From NCBI GenBank assembly GCA_051746745.1, contig JBNJFJ010000002.1:1-64000 (forward strand): a stretch of 64,000 bases of DNA. Reading direction: 5' to 3'. Position 1 is the stretch's first letter. Every line of letters begins with the position of its first letter. Position numbers and translations under genes: made by a program. A model generated the notes under the pieces. It saw only the letters and a program-made list of their open reading frames with translations. It searched no databases and was not told where the DNA came from. Positions 45,778 through 53,349 of this stretch are shown here, in pieces. The stretch comes from Halolactibacillus sp051746745. GTDB taxonomy: Bacteria; Bacillota; Bacilli; Bacillales; Amphibacillaceae.

Positions 45778-46563
45778 TTAATTTTGTGACGATTTTAATT
45801 TGTGTAGTTCAACTAAAAACTTGTCATTTAAGACTTTAATATATGTCCCCTTCATTCCAAGAGAACGTGATTCAATGACACCAGCTGATTCTAACTTGCG
45901 CAGCGCATTGACAATGACTGAACGGGTAATACCGACACGATCGGCAATTTTACTTGCGACAAGTAAACCTTCTTTTCCATCAAGTTCTGCAAAGATATGT
46001 TCAATCGCTTCTAACTCACTGTATGACAATGAACTGATTGCCATTTGAACAACCGCTTTTGATCGTGCTTCTTGTTCAATCTCTTCTGATTTTTCATGTA
46101 AGATTTCCATACCAACAACGGTCGCACCATATTCTGCTAACAGTAAATCATCATTATTAAAATCAGTGTTTAGGCGACTTAAGATTAATGTACCTAAACG
46201 ATCGCCCCCACCAATAATCGGTACAATCGTTGTTAAGCCATCTTTAAATAAATCTTTATTTTCAACTGGGAAAGCTGTATAAGGGCTATCAATATCAATG
46301 TTTGATGTCGTTTCTTTAATGTTAAATAAACTTTCCGTATATTCTGCCGGGAATTGACGCTCTTCTAACATCGCCTTCATTCGTGGATTTTCAATTTGTT
46401 GATTGATTGAGAAACCGAGTAATTTACCTTTACGACTGACCACAAAAATATTAGCACTCATAATTTCTTGAAGCGTTGAAGCCACATCATTAAAGTTCAC
46501 CGACTTACCCGTTGTTCCTTGTAAAATTGAATTAATTTTTCGCGCGCGTTGTAATAATTCCAT
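45778..46563 (-). CDS. codY: GTP- and branched-chain-amino-acid-sensing global repressor CodY
   Basis: CodY represses nutrient-scavenging and often motility genes while GTP and isoleucine are high. The N-terminal GAF effector domain (SNIFVVSRKGKLLGFSINQQIEN, YTAFPVENKDLF) and the C-terminal winged HTH (ASKIADRVGITRSVIVNALRKLESAGVIESRSLGMKGTYIKVLN) are nearly identical to B. subtilis. The 261 residues compare with 259. It is the last gene of xerC-hslV-hslU-codY and lies directly upstream of the flagellar operon. Confidence 0.98.
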   Translation of the reverse strand: MELLQRARKINSILQGTTGKSVNFNDVASTLQEIMSANIFVVSRKGKLLGFSINQQIENPRMKAMLEERQFPAEYTESLFNIKETTSNIDIDSPYTAFPVENKDLFKDGLTTIVPIIGGGDRLGTLILSRLNTDFNNDDLLLAEYGATVVGMEILHEKSEEIEQEARSKAVVQMAISSLSYSELEAIEHIFAELDGKEGLLVASKIADRVGITRSVIVNALRKLESAGVIESRSLGMKGTYIKVLNDKFLVELHKLKSSQN

Positions 46564-46578
46564 TGTAAACCTCCATTA

Positions 46579-47955
46579 TTATAAAATATATTGACTTAAG
46601 TCTTTATCTCGTGCTATTTTTTCTAATTTATCATCGACATACTGTGGAGTGATTTCAATTTCCACCATAGCCATTGCATCTGCCTCAAATGAGAGATCTT
46701 CCAACAACTTCTCTAATATCGTATGCAGACGACGCGCACCGATATTATCCGTTTCTTGATTCACATGAAAGGCCACTTCAGCAATCCGTTTAATCGCCTC
46801 ATCAGAAAATGTCACGGTAACTTCTTCTGTTTTTAATAACGCCTGGTACTGCTTGAGTAATGCATTTGAAGGTTCTGTTAAAATCTTAACAAAATCATCG
46901 ACAGTCAGTTTCTCAAGTTCCACTCGCACCGGGAAACGCCCCTGCAACTCAGGAATGAGATCAGACGGCTTCGACATATGAAAAGCACCAGCAGCAATAA
47001 ACAGTATGTGATCGGTCTTTACCGGTCCATACTTCGTTATGACCGTAGACCCTTCAATAATCGGTAAAATATCACGCTGGACCCCTTCGCGTGATATATT
47101 GGCATCGCGTGAAGATTGACCCGCCACTTTATCAATCTCATCTATAAAGACAATGCCGGCGTTCTCTACCCGCTCACATGCTGTTTGATACACATCATCT
47201 AAATCGATGAGTTTTAAAGCTTCTTCTTGTTTTAACACATCACGTGCTTCTTTAACTGATAGTTTGCGTTTTTTTATTTTTTTCGGCATCATGTTTGATA
47301 ACATATCTTGCATTTGTTCCATCCCTTGATTGTTTCCTGTATCAAACATACCCGGTTGTTGTTCCTCCATTTCAATCGTCACAAGTTGATCTTCTAATTC
47401 ACCTAAAGCTAATTGACGTTTTACTTGATCGCGTTTTTGCAACTTATCTTCTGTTGGTTCATCATCTGCTTCTGTTTCAGACGGTTGATTAAAGAACATT
47501 TCAAAGGGATTTTTAATCGCATGTTGTCCTTTTTTCCCGGTCGGCGCTAAGTAATCTAGTAAACGCTCATTCGCAAGTGCTTCTGCCTCGTCTTGAACGA
47601 GCAAGGTCCGCTCATCTTTTTCTAAACGAATAGCTGATTCCACTAAATCGCGAATCATTGATTCAACATCACGACCAACATAACCGACTTCGGTAAACTT
47701 TGTCGCTTCTACTTTAATGAACGGCGCACCGACAAGCTTCGCTAAACGTCTGGCGATTTCTGTTTTACCAACACCTGTTGGCCCCATCATCAAAATATTT
47801 TTCGGCGCCACCTCATCAATTAAGTCTGAAGTGAGTTGCATGCGGCGATACCGATTTCTAAGGGCAATCGCAACAGAACGTTTGGCTTGATTTTGGCCAA
47901 TAATATAGTGATCAAGCTCACTCACAATTTCTTTCGGGGTGTATTCTTTTTTCAT
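46579..47955 (-). CDS. hslU: HslU/ClpY ATPase subunit of the HslVU protease
   Basis: AAA+ unfoldase partner of HslV. It has Walker A GPTGVGKTEIARRLAKL, an I-domain insertion (about 110-240, rich in acidic and Gln residues), Walker B IVFIDEIDKVAG, sensor region ELQGRFPVRVEL and the C-terminal tail ending SQYIL. The family inserts this tail into HslV to activate it. The 458 residues compare with 467 in B. subtilis. Confidence 0.97.
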   Translation of the reverse strand: MKKEYTPKEIVSELDHYIIGQNQAKRSVAIALRNRYRRMQLTSDLIDEVAPKNILMMGPTGVGKTEIARRLAKLVGAPFIKVEATKFTEVGYVGRDVESMIRDLVESAIRLEKDERTLLVQDEAEALANERLLDYLAPTGKKGQHAIKNPFEMFFNQPSETEADDEPTEDKLQKRDQVKRQLALGELEDQLVTIEMEEQQPGMFDTGNNQGMEQMQDMLSNMMPKKIKKRKLSVKEARDVLKQEEALKLIDLDDVYQTACERVENAGIVFIDEIDKVAGQSSRDANISREGVQRDILPIIEGSTVITKYGPVKTDHILFIAAGAFHMSKPSDLIPELQGRFPVRVELEKLTVDDFVKILTEPSNALLKQYQALLKTEEVTVTFSDEAIKRIAEVAFHVNQETDNIGARRLHTILEKLLEDLSFEADAMAMVEIEITPQYVDDKLEKIARDKDLSQYIL

Positions 47956-47970
47956 TCTGTCACCTCTTTA

Positions 47971-48516
47971 TTACACTAATTCTTCAATGACGATTTGATC
48001 ATTTGTATAAACACAAATCTCTCCAGCAATCGTTAAGGCATGTTGAGCAATTTCTTTTGCCGTTAAATCTTTCGCATACCTCTTCAAACTCCGCCCGCTG
48101 GCAAGGGCATAGTTGCCACCAGATCCAATAGCTAATATGTCATCATCTGGTTCAATGACTTCACCTGTACCCGATACAAGTAACATCGTTTCTTTATTCA
48201 TCACAATTAACATCGCTTCTAACTGTCTAAGTGCCTTATCACTTCGCCACTCTTTTGCTAATTCAACAGCGGCACGTGTTAAGTTACCGTTGAACTTTTC
48301 TAAATAAGCTTCGAATTTTTCGAATAACGTAAACGCATCAGCCACAGACCCCGCAAATCCTGCGAGCACTTTCCCATTAAACAAACGCCTTACTTTCTTT
48401 GCCTTATGTTTCATGACAACAGCATTGCCCATTGTCACTTGACCATCACCACTCATTGCACATTGCCCGTTATGACGGACAGCAAATATCGTGGTCGCAT
48501 GAAACTCTACTGGCAT
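47971..48516 (-). CDS. hslV: HslV/ClpQ peptidase subunit of the HslVU protease
   Basis: Proteasome-beta-like peptidase. The core TTIFAVRHNGQCAMSGDGQVTMG, GKVLAGFAGSVADAFTLFE and AIGSGGNYALASGRSL is typical. The ATG at 48516, behind GAGGTGAAAAC, gives MPVEFHATTIF. In most bacteria the nucleophile is an N-terminal Thr directly after Met, and in B. subtilis an N-terminal Ser2 (MSSFHATTIF) has been reported to serve. Here residue 2 is Pro, so neither applies without removal of the first seven residues to expose T8. The 181 residues match the family. Confidence 0.96.
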   Translation of the reverse strand: MPVEFHATTIFAVRHNGQCAMSGDGQVTMGNAVVMKHKAKKVRRLFNGKVLAGFAGSVADAFTLFEKFEAYLEKFNGNLTRAAVELAKEWRSDKALRQLEAMLIVMNKETMLLVSGTGEVIEPDDDILAIGSGGNYALASGRSLKRYAKDLTAKEIAQHALTIAGEICVYTNDQIVIEELV

Positions 48517-48529
48517 GTTTTCACCTCAT

Positions 48530-49435
48530 TTACTTCTTCTTCGCCCGCGGATGACTATGATCATAGACATCTTTTAACCGATCTTTCGTCACATGCGTAT
48601 ACAGCTGTGTAGAAGAAAGATGGGCATGTCCCAACAATTCCTGTACACTCCGTAAATCTGCACCTTCGTTTAATAAATGTGTCGCAAATGTATGGCGCAA
48701 CATATGAGGATGCACATGCACCGTTAACGCGGCTTTTTCTGTTAATTTATTAAGTATCAATCGCATCCCTCTTGCCGTCAGCGATTTCCCCCTCGCATTT
48801 AAAAAAAGTGCTTCTGTGTCATTGTTTTGTAGTAATGTTTGTCTACCTTCATTAATATATCGCGTCAATGCTACCTCGGCGTAGGAACCAATAGGAATGT
48901 AACGTTCCTTATTTCCTTTCCCTAATACTTTGACGATATTAAGGGATAAATCTAGATCCTTAAGACTTAAACCTTGGCACTCGGCCACACGCATGCCTGT
49001 TGCATACAATACTTCTAATAAGGCTTGGTCTCTCTGACCTAAAGGATCCTGTAAATCACTTACATCGAATAACTTGGATAGCTCTTCTTGATATAAAAAA
49101 TCCGGCAATTTTTTATCTTGCTTCGGTAATCGGGTGCCGATGAAAGGGTTATCCGACACATACTGTTCTCTTTCCATGAATTTGAAAAACGTTCTGAGCG
49201 CCGATAACTTTCTTGAAACCGTCCGACGCGACAGTGATTGTTCATATAAATCCATTAAAAAAAGACGTACACATGCGTCATCCACTTCATTCATCTCATT
49301 GATTTGTTCCTTCTCTATAAACAAGAAGAATTGATCAATGTCATGTAAGTATTCCTTTATCGTATAATCAGAGGCATTTTTCTCAATCTGCAAATACATT
49401 TTAAATTGATTTTTATACATTGAAAATGCTTGCAT
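48530..49435 (-). CDS. xerC: Tyrosine recombinase XerC (CodV)
   Basis: Resolves chromosome dimers at dif with XerD. It has an N-terminal SAM-like domain and a C-terminal catalytic domain with R in ATGMRVAE, K in LGKGNKERYIP, HxxR in HPHMLRHTFATHLL, H in LLGHAHLSSTQ and nucleophile Tyr in LYTHV. The ATG at 49435 follows AGGAGGA at good spacing (301 residues). It heads xerC-hslV-hslU-codY, the codV-clpQ-clpY-codY order of B. subtilis. trmFO, expected just upstream, is absent. Confidence 0.97.
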   Translation of the reverse strand: MQAFSMYKNQFKMYLQIEKNASDYTIKEYLHDIDQFFLFIEKEQINEMNEVDDACVRLFLMDLYEQSLSRRTVSRKLSALRTFFKFMEREQYVSDNPFIGTRLPKQDKKLPDFLYQEELSKLFDVSDLQDPLGQRDQALLEVLYATGMRVAECQGLSLKDLDLSLNIVKVLGKGNKERYIPIGSYAEVALTRYINEGRQTLLQNNDTEALFLNARGKSLTARGMRLILNKLTEKAALTVHVHPHMLRHTFATHLLNEGADLRSVQELLGHAHLSSTQLYTHVTKDRLKDVYDHSHPRAKKK

Positions 49436-49474
49436 GAAATAAATCCTCCTAGTCAACCGATTAAATCAAACGTA

Positions 49475-49567
49475 TCATATTCTCTCGCTTTTAGCAACTA
49501 ATTTACCGAATTGCTTTAACAATCTGAATCGTCTAACATTTTTGCGTTCGATATTTAAACCAATCAT
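49475..49567 (-). CDS. Small basic ORF of 30 codons between topA and xerC (hypothetical)
   Basis: On the minus strand an ATG at 49567 opens a 30-codon frame to a TGA at 49477-49475. The product begins MIGLNIERKNVRRFRLLKQ and contains 9 Lys/Arg and few acidic residues. It lies about 37 nt after the expected start of a consensus promoter and ends 39 nt before xerC. The ribosome binding site is weak (AAGCGGAAC directly before ATG), so translation is doubtful. It could be a real small protein, a leader peptide for xerC, a relic of trmFO-region DNA, or chance. I recognise no family. Confidence 0.3.
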   Translation of the reverse strand: MIGLNIERKNVRRFRLLKQFGKLVAKSERI

Positions 49568-49610
49568 GTTCCGCTTCTACATGTCAAGTATATTTACTTA
49601 CCAACGGATA

Positions 49611-49639
49611 ATTATATAGTTGTTTAATTTAATTGTCAA
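49611..49639 (-). promoter_or_regulatory. Perfect consensus sigma-A promoter before xerC operon
   Basis: Minus strand TTGACA (49634-49639), exactly 17 bp, TATAAT (49611-49616): a full match to the housekeeping consensus. Transcription should start near 49604 and run about 170 nt before the xerC start codon. Such a strong promoter is surprising for a recombinase/protease/regulator operon and may mean codY is abundantly expressed or that the leader RNA matters. Confidence 0.8.
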
Positions 49640-49719
49640 TGAATTTTCAAACAAATCCACCAATTGTAACGATTGCGATTTTACTGACGACACATATGTG
49701 TTATTTTTCACATGTGTAA
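49640..49719. other. Spacer upstream of the xerC promoter with two related palindromes
   Basis: This is the remainder of the 324-nt topA-xerC gap. ACACATATGTGT (49690-49701) is a perfect 12-bp palindrome, and CACATGTG (49709-49716) is an 8-bp one whose centre is 17 bp away. They lie 50-80 bp upstream of the -35 box. They could be operator half-sites or part of the topA 3' end. No gene is present. Confidence 0.35.
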
Positions 49720-49752
49720 TGTAAAAGAGTACGCCTTAATAGGCGTACCCTT
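49720..49752 (-). terminator. Intrinsic terminator after topA
   Basis: Stem AAAGNGTACGCCT / AGGCGTACNCTTT (one mismatch) with a TAAT/ATTA loop, starting 8 nt after the topA stop. It is followed on the minus strand by TTTTACATT. It ends dprA-topA transcription. Confidence 0.85.
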
Positions 49753-49759
49753 TAATCAA

Positions 49760-51838
49760 TTATGATTGTTGTTCTTCTTTGTAATCACAACTTGAACATT
49801 GAATCTGCGTACCTTTTTTCACTTTCTTTTCAACTAACATTTCATTACACTTCGGACACGGCCGTTCAATTGGCTTATCCCATGACAAGAAGTCGCAGTC
49901 AGGATATTGATCGCAACCATAAAAGGTGCGTTTCTTTTTAGACTTACGCTCGACGATTTGCCCTTTTTTACATTTCGGACACGCCACGCCAATCTCTTTA
50001 AGGATCGGTTTTGTATTACGACATTCTGGGAAGTTTGAACAAGCCATAAATTTCCCATAACGTCCCATCTTAAAGACCATTTCTGATCCACACTTTTCAC
50101 ACGTTTCACCGGCCGGTTCATCTTTAATCTCAATTTTCTCCATTTCAGCTTCTGCTTTTGATAATCGTTTTTCAAAGCCTTGGTAGAAATCATCAATCAG
50201 ATTGACCCACTTGATATCCCCATCTTCTATCCGGTCAAGGTCATGTTCCATTTGCGCAGTGAAATCGATATCGATCACTTCAGGGAAAAACTCAACAATT
50301 AAATCCATGACAATACCACCGAGTTCCGTTGGCACAAATCGTTTATTATCAAGACTGACATAGCCACGTTTTTGAATGGTGTCTAATGTTGGTGCATAAG
50401 TTGACGGTCGTCCAATCCCTTTTTCCTCCATCGTTTTCACTAACCGCGCTTCTGTATAGCGCGGAGGTGGCTGGGTGAAGTGTTGATTCGGAATAATTTT
50501 ATCAGCCTTAACAGTCATACCTTCTTCTAGTTCCGGCAAGAGACGATCTTCATCCTTTTTATTATCATCATTTCCTTCAACATATACTTCCATAAAACCT
50601 TTGAATTTAATTTGTGAACCGTTTGCTCTAAACTGGACACCGTTTTGATTTAATGTCACTGTCACTGTATCCATAACAGCTGGTGCCATTAAACTCGCGG
50701 TGAACCGTTCCCAAATAAGCTTATATAAGCGATATTGATCACGAGACAAAACAGTTTTAAGTGAAGCTGGTGTACGAAAAGCACTTGTCGGCCGCACAGC
50801 TTCGTGCGCATCCTGTGTCTTTTGTTTACTTTTCGATTGACGATCGGCTCCTAAGAACGTCTTACCATACTTATCTTCAATATATTGTTGTCCTTCATTA
50901 CGTGCCGTTTCAGATAGCCGTGTGGAATCGGTACGCATATACGTAATTAAACCCGTAATCCCACCGTCTTTCTTACCTAAATCAATTCCCTCATAAAGTT
51001 GTTGTGCGAGCATCATCGTCTTACGTGCTCTAAAGTTTAATTTACGAGCCGCTTCTTGTTGAAGTGATGACGTCGTAAATGGAAGGGATGGGTTACGTTT
51101 ACGTTCCCGTTTTTTCACGGATTCAACATTAAAATCCTTTGATGGTATTTTCTCTAAAATTTGATCGACATCTTCTTTTGTTGATAAGGATACTTTCTTA
51201 TTGTCGACCCGATAAAATTGACCATCAAATAGTTCATTGTCTTTGTTAAACTTCGCATCGATTGACCAATATTCTTCTGGTTCAAAGTTTTTAATCTCAT
51301 TCTCACGGTCAATAATCATTTTAACAGCGACCGATTGAACGCGACCGGCACTCAAGCCTTTTTTTACTTTCTTCCATAGTAATGGGCTAATGTTATAACC
51401 AACAAGACGGTCTAAGATGCGTCGTCCTTGTTGGGCATCTACTAGATTCATATTAATCGAGCGTGGTTGTTTAAATGATTCTTTAATCGCGTCTTTTGTA
51501 ATTTCATTGAAAACCACACGACACTCTGAATCTTCATCAATGTTTAAAGCATGGGCTAAGTGCCAAGCAATTGCTTCCCCTTCACGGTCGGGGTCGGCTG
51601 CGAGATAGACTTTCTTTGCTTTTTTCGCAGCTGTTTTTAATTCTTTTAATACCGGTCCTTTGCCCCTGATGGTAATATATTTCGGTTTATAATCATTGTC
51701 ATAATCAACACCCATTTGAGACTTTGGTAAATCAATGACGTGTCCCATTGATGCTTTTACTTTGTATTTACGACCTAAATAACGTTCGATTGTTTTCGCC
51801 TTCGCTGGCGACTCTACTATTACTAAATAATCTGCCAT
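49760..51838 (-). CDS. topA: DNA topoisomerase I
   Basis: Type IA enzyme that relaxes negative supercoils. It has an N-terminal Toprim domain (LVIVESPAKAKTIERYLG, AADPDREGEAIAWHL), the catalytic Tyr in GLITYMRTDSTRLS, and three C-terminal zinc ribbons (CEKCG...CSNFPEC, CPKCKKG...CDQYPDC, CPKCNE...CSSC). The ATG at 51838 has SD GGAGGGG and gives 692 residues, close to B. subtilis (691). It has its own good promoter within the dprA-topA gap. Confidence 0.98.
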   Translation of the reverse strand: MADYLVIVESPAKAKTIERYLGRKYKVKASMGHVIDLPKSQMGVDYDNDYKPKYITIRGKGPVLKELKTAAKKAKKVYLAADPDREGEAIAWHLAHALNIDEDSECRVVFNEITKDAIKESFKQPRSINMNLVDAQQGRRILDRLVGYNISPLLWKKVKKGLSAGRVQSVAVKMIIDRENEIKNFEPEEYWSIDAKFNKDNELFDGQFYRVDNKKVSLSTKEDVDQILEKIPSKDFNVESVKKRERKRNPSLPFTTSSLQQEAARKLNFRARKTMMLAQQLYEGIDLGKKDGGITGLITYMRTDSTRLSETARNEGQQYIEDKYGKTFLGADRQSKSKQKTQDAHEAVRPTSAFRTPASLKTVLSRDQYRLYKLIWERFTASLMAPAVMDTVTVTLNQNGVQFRANGSQIKFKGFMEVYVEGNDDNKKDEDRLLPELEEGMTVKADKIIPNQHFTQPPPRYTEARLVKTMEEKGIGRPSTYAPTLDTIQKRGYVSLDNKRFVPTELGGIVMDLIVEFFPEVIDIDFTAQMEHDLDRIEDGDIKWVNLIDDFYQGFEKRLSKAEAEMEKIEIKDEPAGETCEKCGSEMVFKMGRYGKFMACSNFPECRNTKPILKEIGVACPKCKKGQIVERKSKKKRTFYGCDQYPDCDFLSWDKPIERPCPKCNEMLVEKKVKKGTQIQCSSCDYKEEQQS

Positions 51839-51898
51839 TTCTTCCCCTCCAAGAGGTTTCACATTTCAGTTTTTTAAATATCTGTGAAATCTCCACTA

Positions 51899-51927
51899 TT
51901 ATTAAATAGAAGATTAGCATTTGTCAA
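51899..51927 (-). promoter_or_regulatory. Sigma-A promoter of topA
   Basis: Minus strand TTGACA (51922-51927), 17-bp spacer, TAATAA (51899-51904). It lies between the dprA stop and topA. The short leader contains an interrupted inverted repeat, TTTCACA (51858-51864) / TGTGAAA (51883-51889). Confidence 0.8.
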
Positions 51928-51960
51928 ATGAAGAATAAGAAAAAGACAGATTTTCTTTCA

Positions 51961-52866
51961 TTATTCCTTGCAATTTTGGTTAATCATTTCCCAATTATGC
52001 TTATTCTCAAGCCATTCCTCCATGATATCTTGGGTATTTTGTACCAATTTTGCTCCTTGCTGAATTAAAGCATGACAGCCAGCTGTATTTGGATTCAGAA
52101 TGTCACCCGGCATCACCATCACAATCCGACCTTGTTCTAAGGCTTGATCGGCGGTTATCATCGTGCCACTTTTAAGCTTGGCTTCGATTATTAACGTCCC
52201 AAAACTTAAGGCACTTATTAAACGATTACGTTCAGGAAAATGGAACCTAGCGGGTTTAGTTTTTGGAGGATACTCTGAGAGGATTAAATGATGATGAAAA
52301 AGCTCGGCAAATAGCGCTTTATTCTCATAAGGATAGGGATACTGAAAGCCACTACCAATCACCGCAATCGTCCTTCCGCCACCTTTTACCGCTAATTGAT
52401 GGGCAAGGCCGTCAATGCCTTTTGCCATCCCCGAAACAATCACAAAGTCTTTTAAAATAGGTAACAACAAGTGTTGCATCCGTTTTTCCGTATGAAGCGT
52501 TGGCTCACGCGAACCGATGACACTCAGTCGGTTCGCTTGATGCACTAAGTGCGCCTGACCTAATCCATATAATACGACCGGTGGATCTGGAATTGTCCGA
52601 AACACGTATGGATAATCCTCATCTAGAATCGTCCAAGTTTTATACCTACGACTGGCTAACGCTTCAACAAACGCATTAAATCCTTGCTTTATTTTACTTG
52701 AAATATTTTTACATTCTTTAACAGTTAAGATGGTTAAAACAGAGGGATGACGATGAGTAATCGCCTCCGATAAAACATCATGATTCAATTTAATCAGTCT
52801 GTCCAGTTTTCGCCTTCCCAACCCGATTTCTTCATATAAAAAAATGACACACTCACGATTAGCCAC
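51961..52866 (-). CDS. dprA: DNA-processing protein DprA (Smf)
   Basis: DprA loads RecA on incoming single-stranded DNA during natural transformation. The Rossmann-like core is clear: SVIGSREPT, VSGMAKGIDGLAHQLAV, TIAVIGSGFQYPYP, FPERNRLISALSFGTLIIEA and SGTMITADQALEQGR. The start is a GTG at 52866 because GGAGGTG lies 6-7 nt before it (301 residues). The frame upstream to 52911 lies in the leader. In B. subtilis sucCD precede it, but here ylqH is the direct upstream neighbour. Confidence 0.95.
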   Translation of the reverse strand: MANRECVIFLYEEIGLGRRKLDRLIKLNHDVLSEAITHRHPSVLTILTVKECKNISSKIKQGFNAFVEALASRRYKTWTILDEDYPYVFRTIPDPPVVLYGLGQAHLVHQANRLSVIGSREPTLHTEKRMQHLLLPILKDFVIVSGMAKGIDGLAHQLAVKGGGRTIAVIGSGFQYPYPYENKALFAELFHHHLILSEYPPKTKPARFHFPERNRLISALSFGTLIIEAKLKSGTMITADQALEQGRIVMVMPGDILNPNTAGCHALIQQGAKLVQNTQDIMEEWLENKHNWEMINQNCKE

Positions 52867-52984
52867 AAGGCACCTCCAACAATTATTTTCCTTAGTGTAA
52901 AACATCTGCACATCACCTGTCGACTGAATCCCCCATGTGTGTCAATGACGGTTTATTAAAACCATCAAAATTCGTTTTAAGAAA

Positions 52985-53020
52985 AAGAAAAAAAGGGGTT
53001 TTTATTAAAAAAACCTCTTT
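52985..53020 (-). terminator. Intrinsic terminator after ylqH
   Basis: A 12-bp stem, AAAGGGGTTTTT / AAAAACCTCTTT with one G-U, and a 5-nt loop, starting 17 nt after the ylqH stop. It is followed on the minus strand by TTTTCTTTTTC. It ends rnhB-ylqG-ylqH. Confidence 0.85.
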
Positions 53021-53037
53021 AGACGTCATCGGATTAT

Positions 53038-53349
53038 TTATTTTTCATTTGATCCCTTGTTTTTGTCACCACTTGATTTGTCCACTTGATAAATAAACGC
53101 AAACACCTCAGCAACAGCCAAATATAACTCTTCTGGTATCGCTTCGTTCACTTCAAGCTGCCCTAGTACTTCAACTAAACTTTTGTCTTCTTGAATCGGG
53201 ACACCCGCCTCATGGGCACGTTTGATAATTTCATCGGCGACATAGCCTTGACCTTTAGCTGAGACAACCGGGGCTAAATCTTTCGTTTCATCATAACGCA
53301 GGGCCATTGCTTTTCTTAAATGATACGGTCTTTCGTTTTGATCACTCAT
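53038..53349 (-). CDS. ylqH: FlhB C-terminal domain-like protein YlqH
   Basis: 103 residues corresponding to the part of FlhB after its autocleavage site: ALRYDETKDLAPVVSAKGQGYVADEIIKRAHEAGVPIQEDKSLVEVLGQLEVNEAIPEELYLAVAEVFAFIYQVD. The NPTH motif and membrane domain are absent. The related FlhBC cytosolic piece takes part in export-substrate switching. The ATG at 53349 overlaps the ylqG stop (ATGA), so the two are coupled. Outside the fla/che operon its role is unknown. It could modulate flagellar export, an inference from homology. Confidence 0.85.
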   Translation of the reverse strand: MSDQNERPYHLRKAMALRYDETKDLAPVVSAKGQGYVADEIIKRAHEAGVPIQEDKSLVEVLGQLEVNEAIPEELYLAVAEVFAFIYQVDKSSGDKNKGSNEK

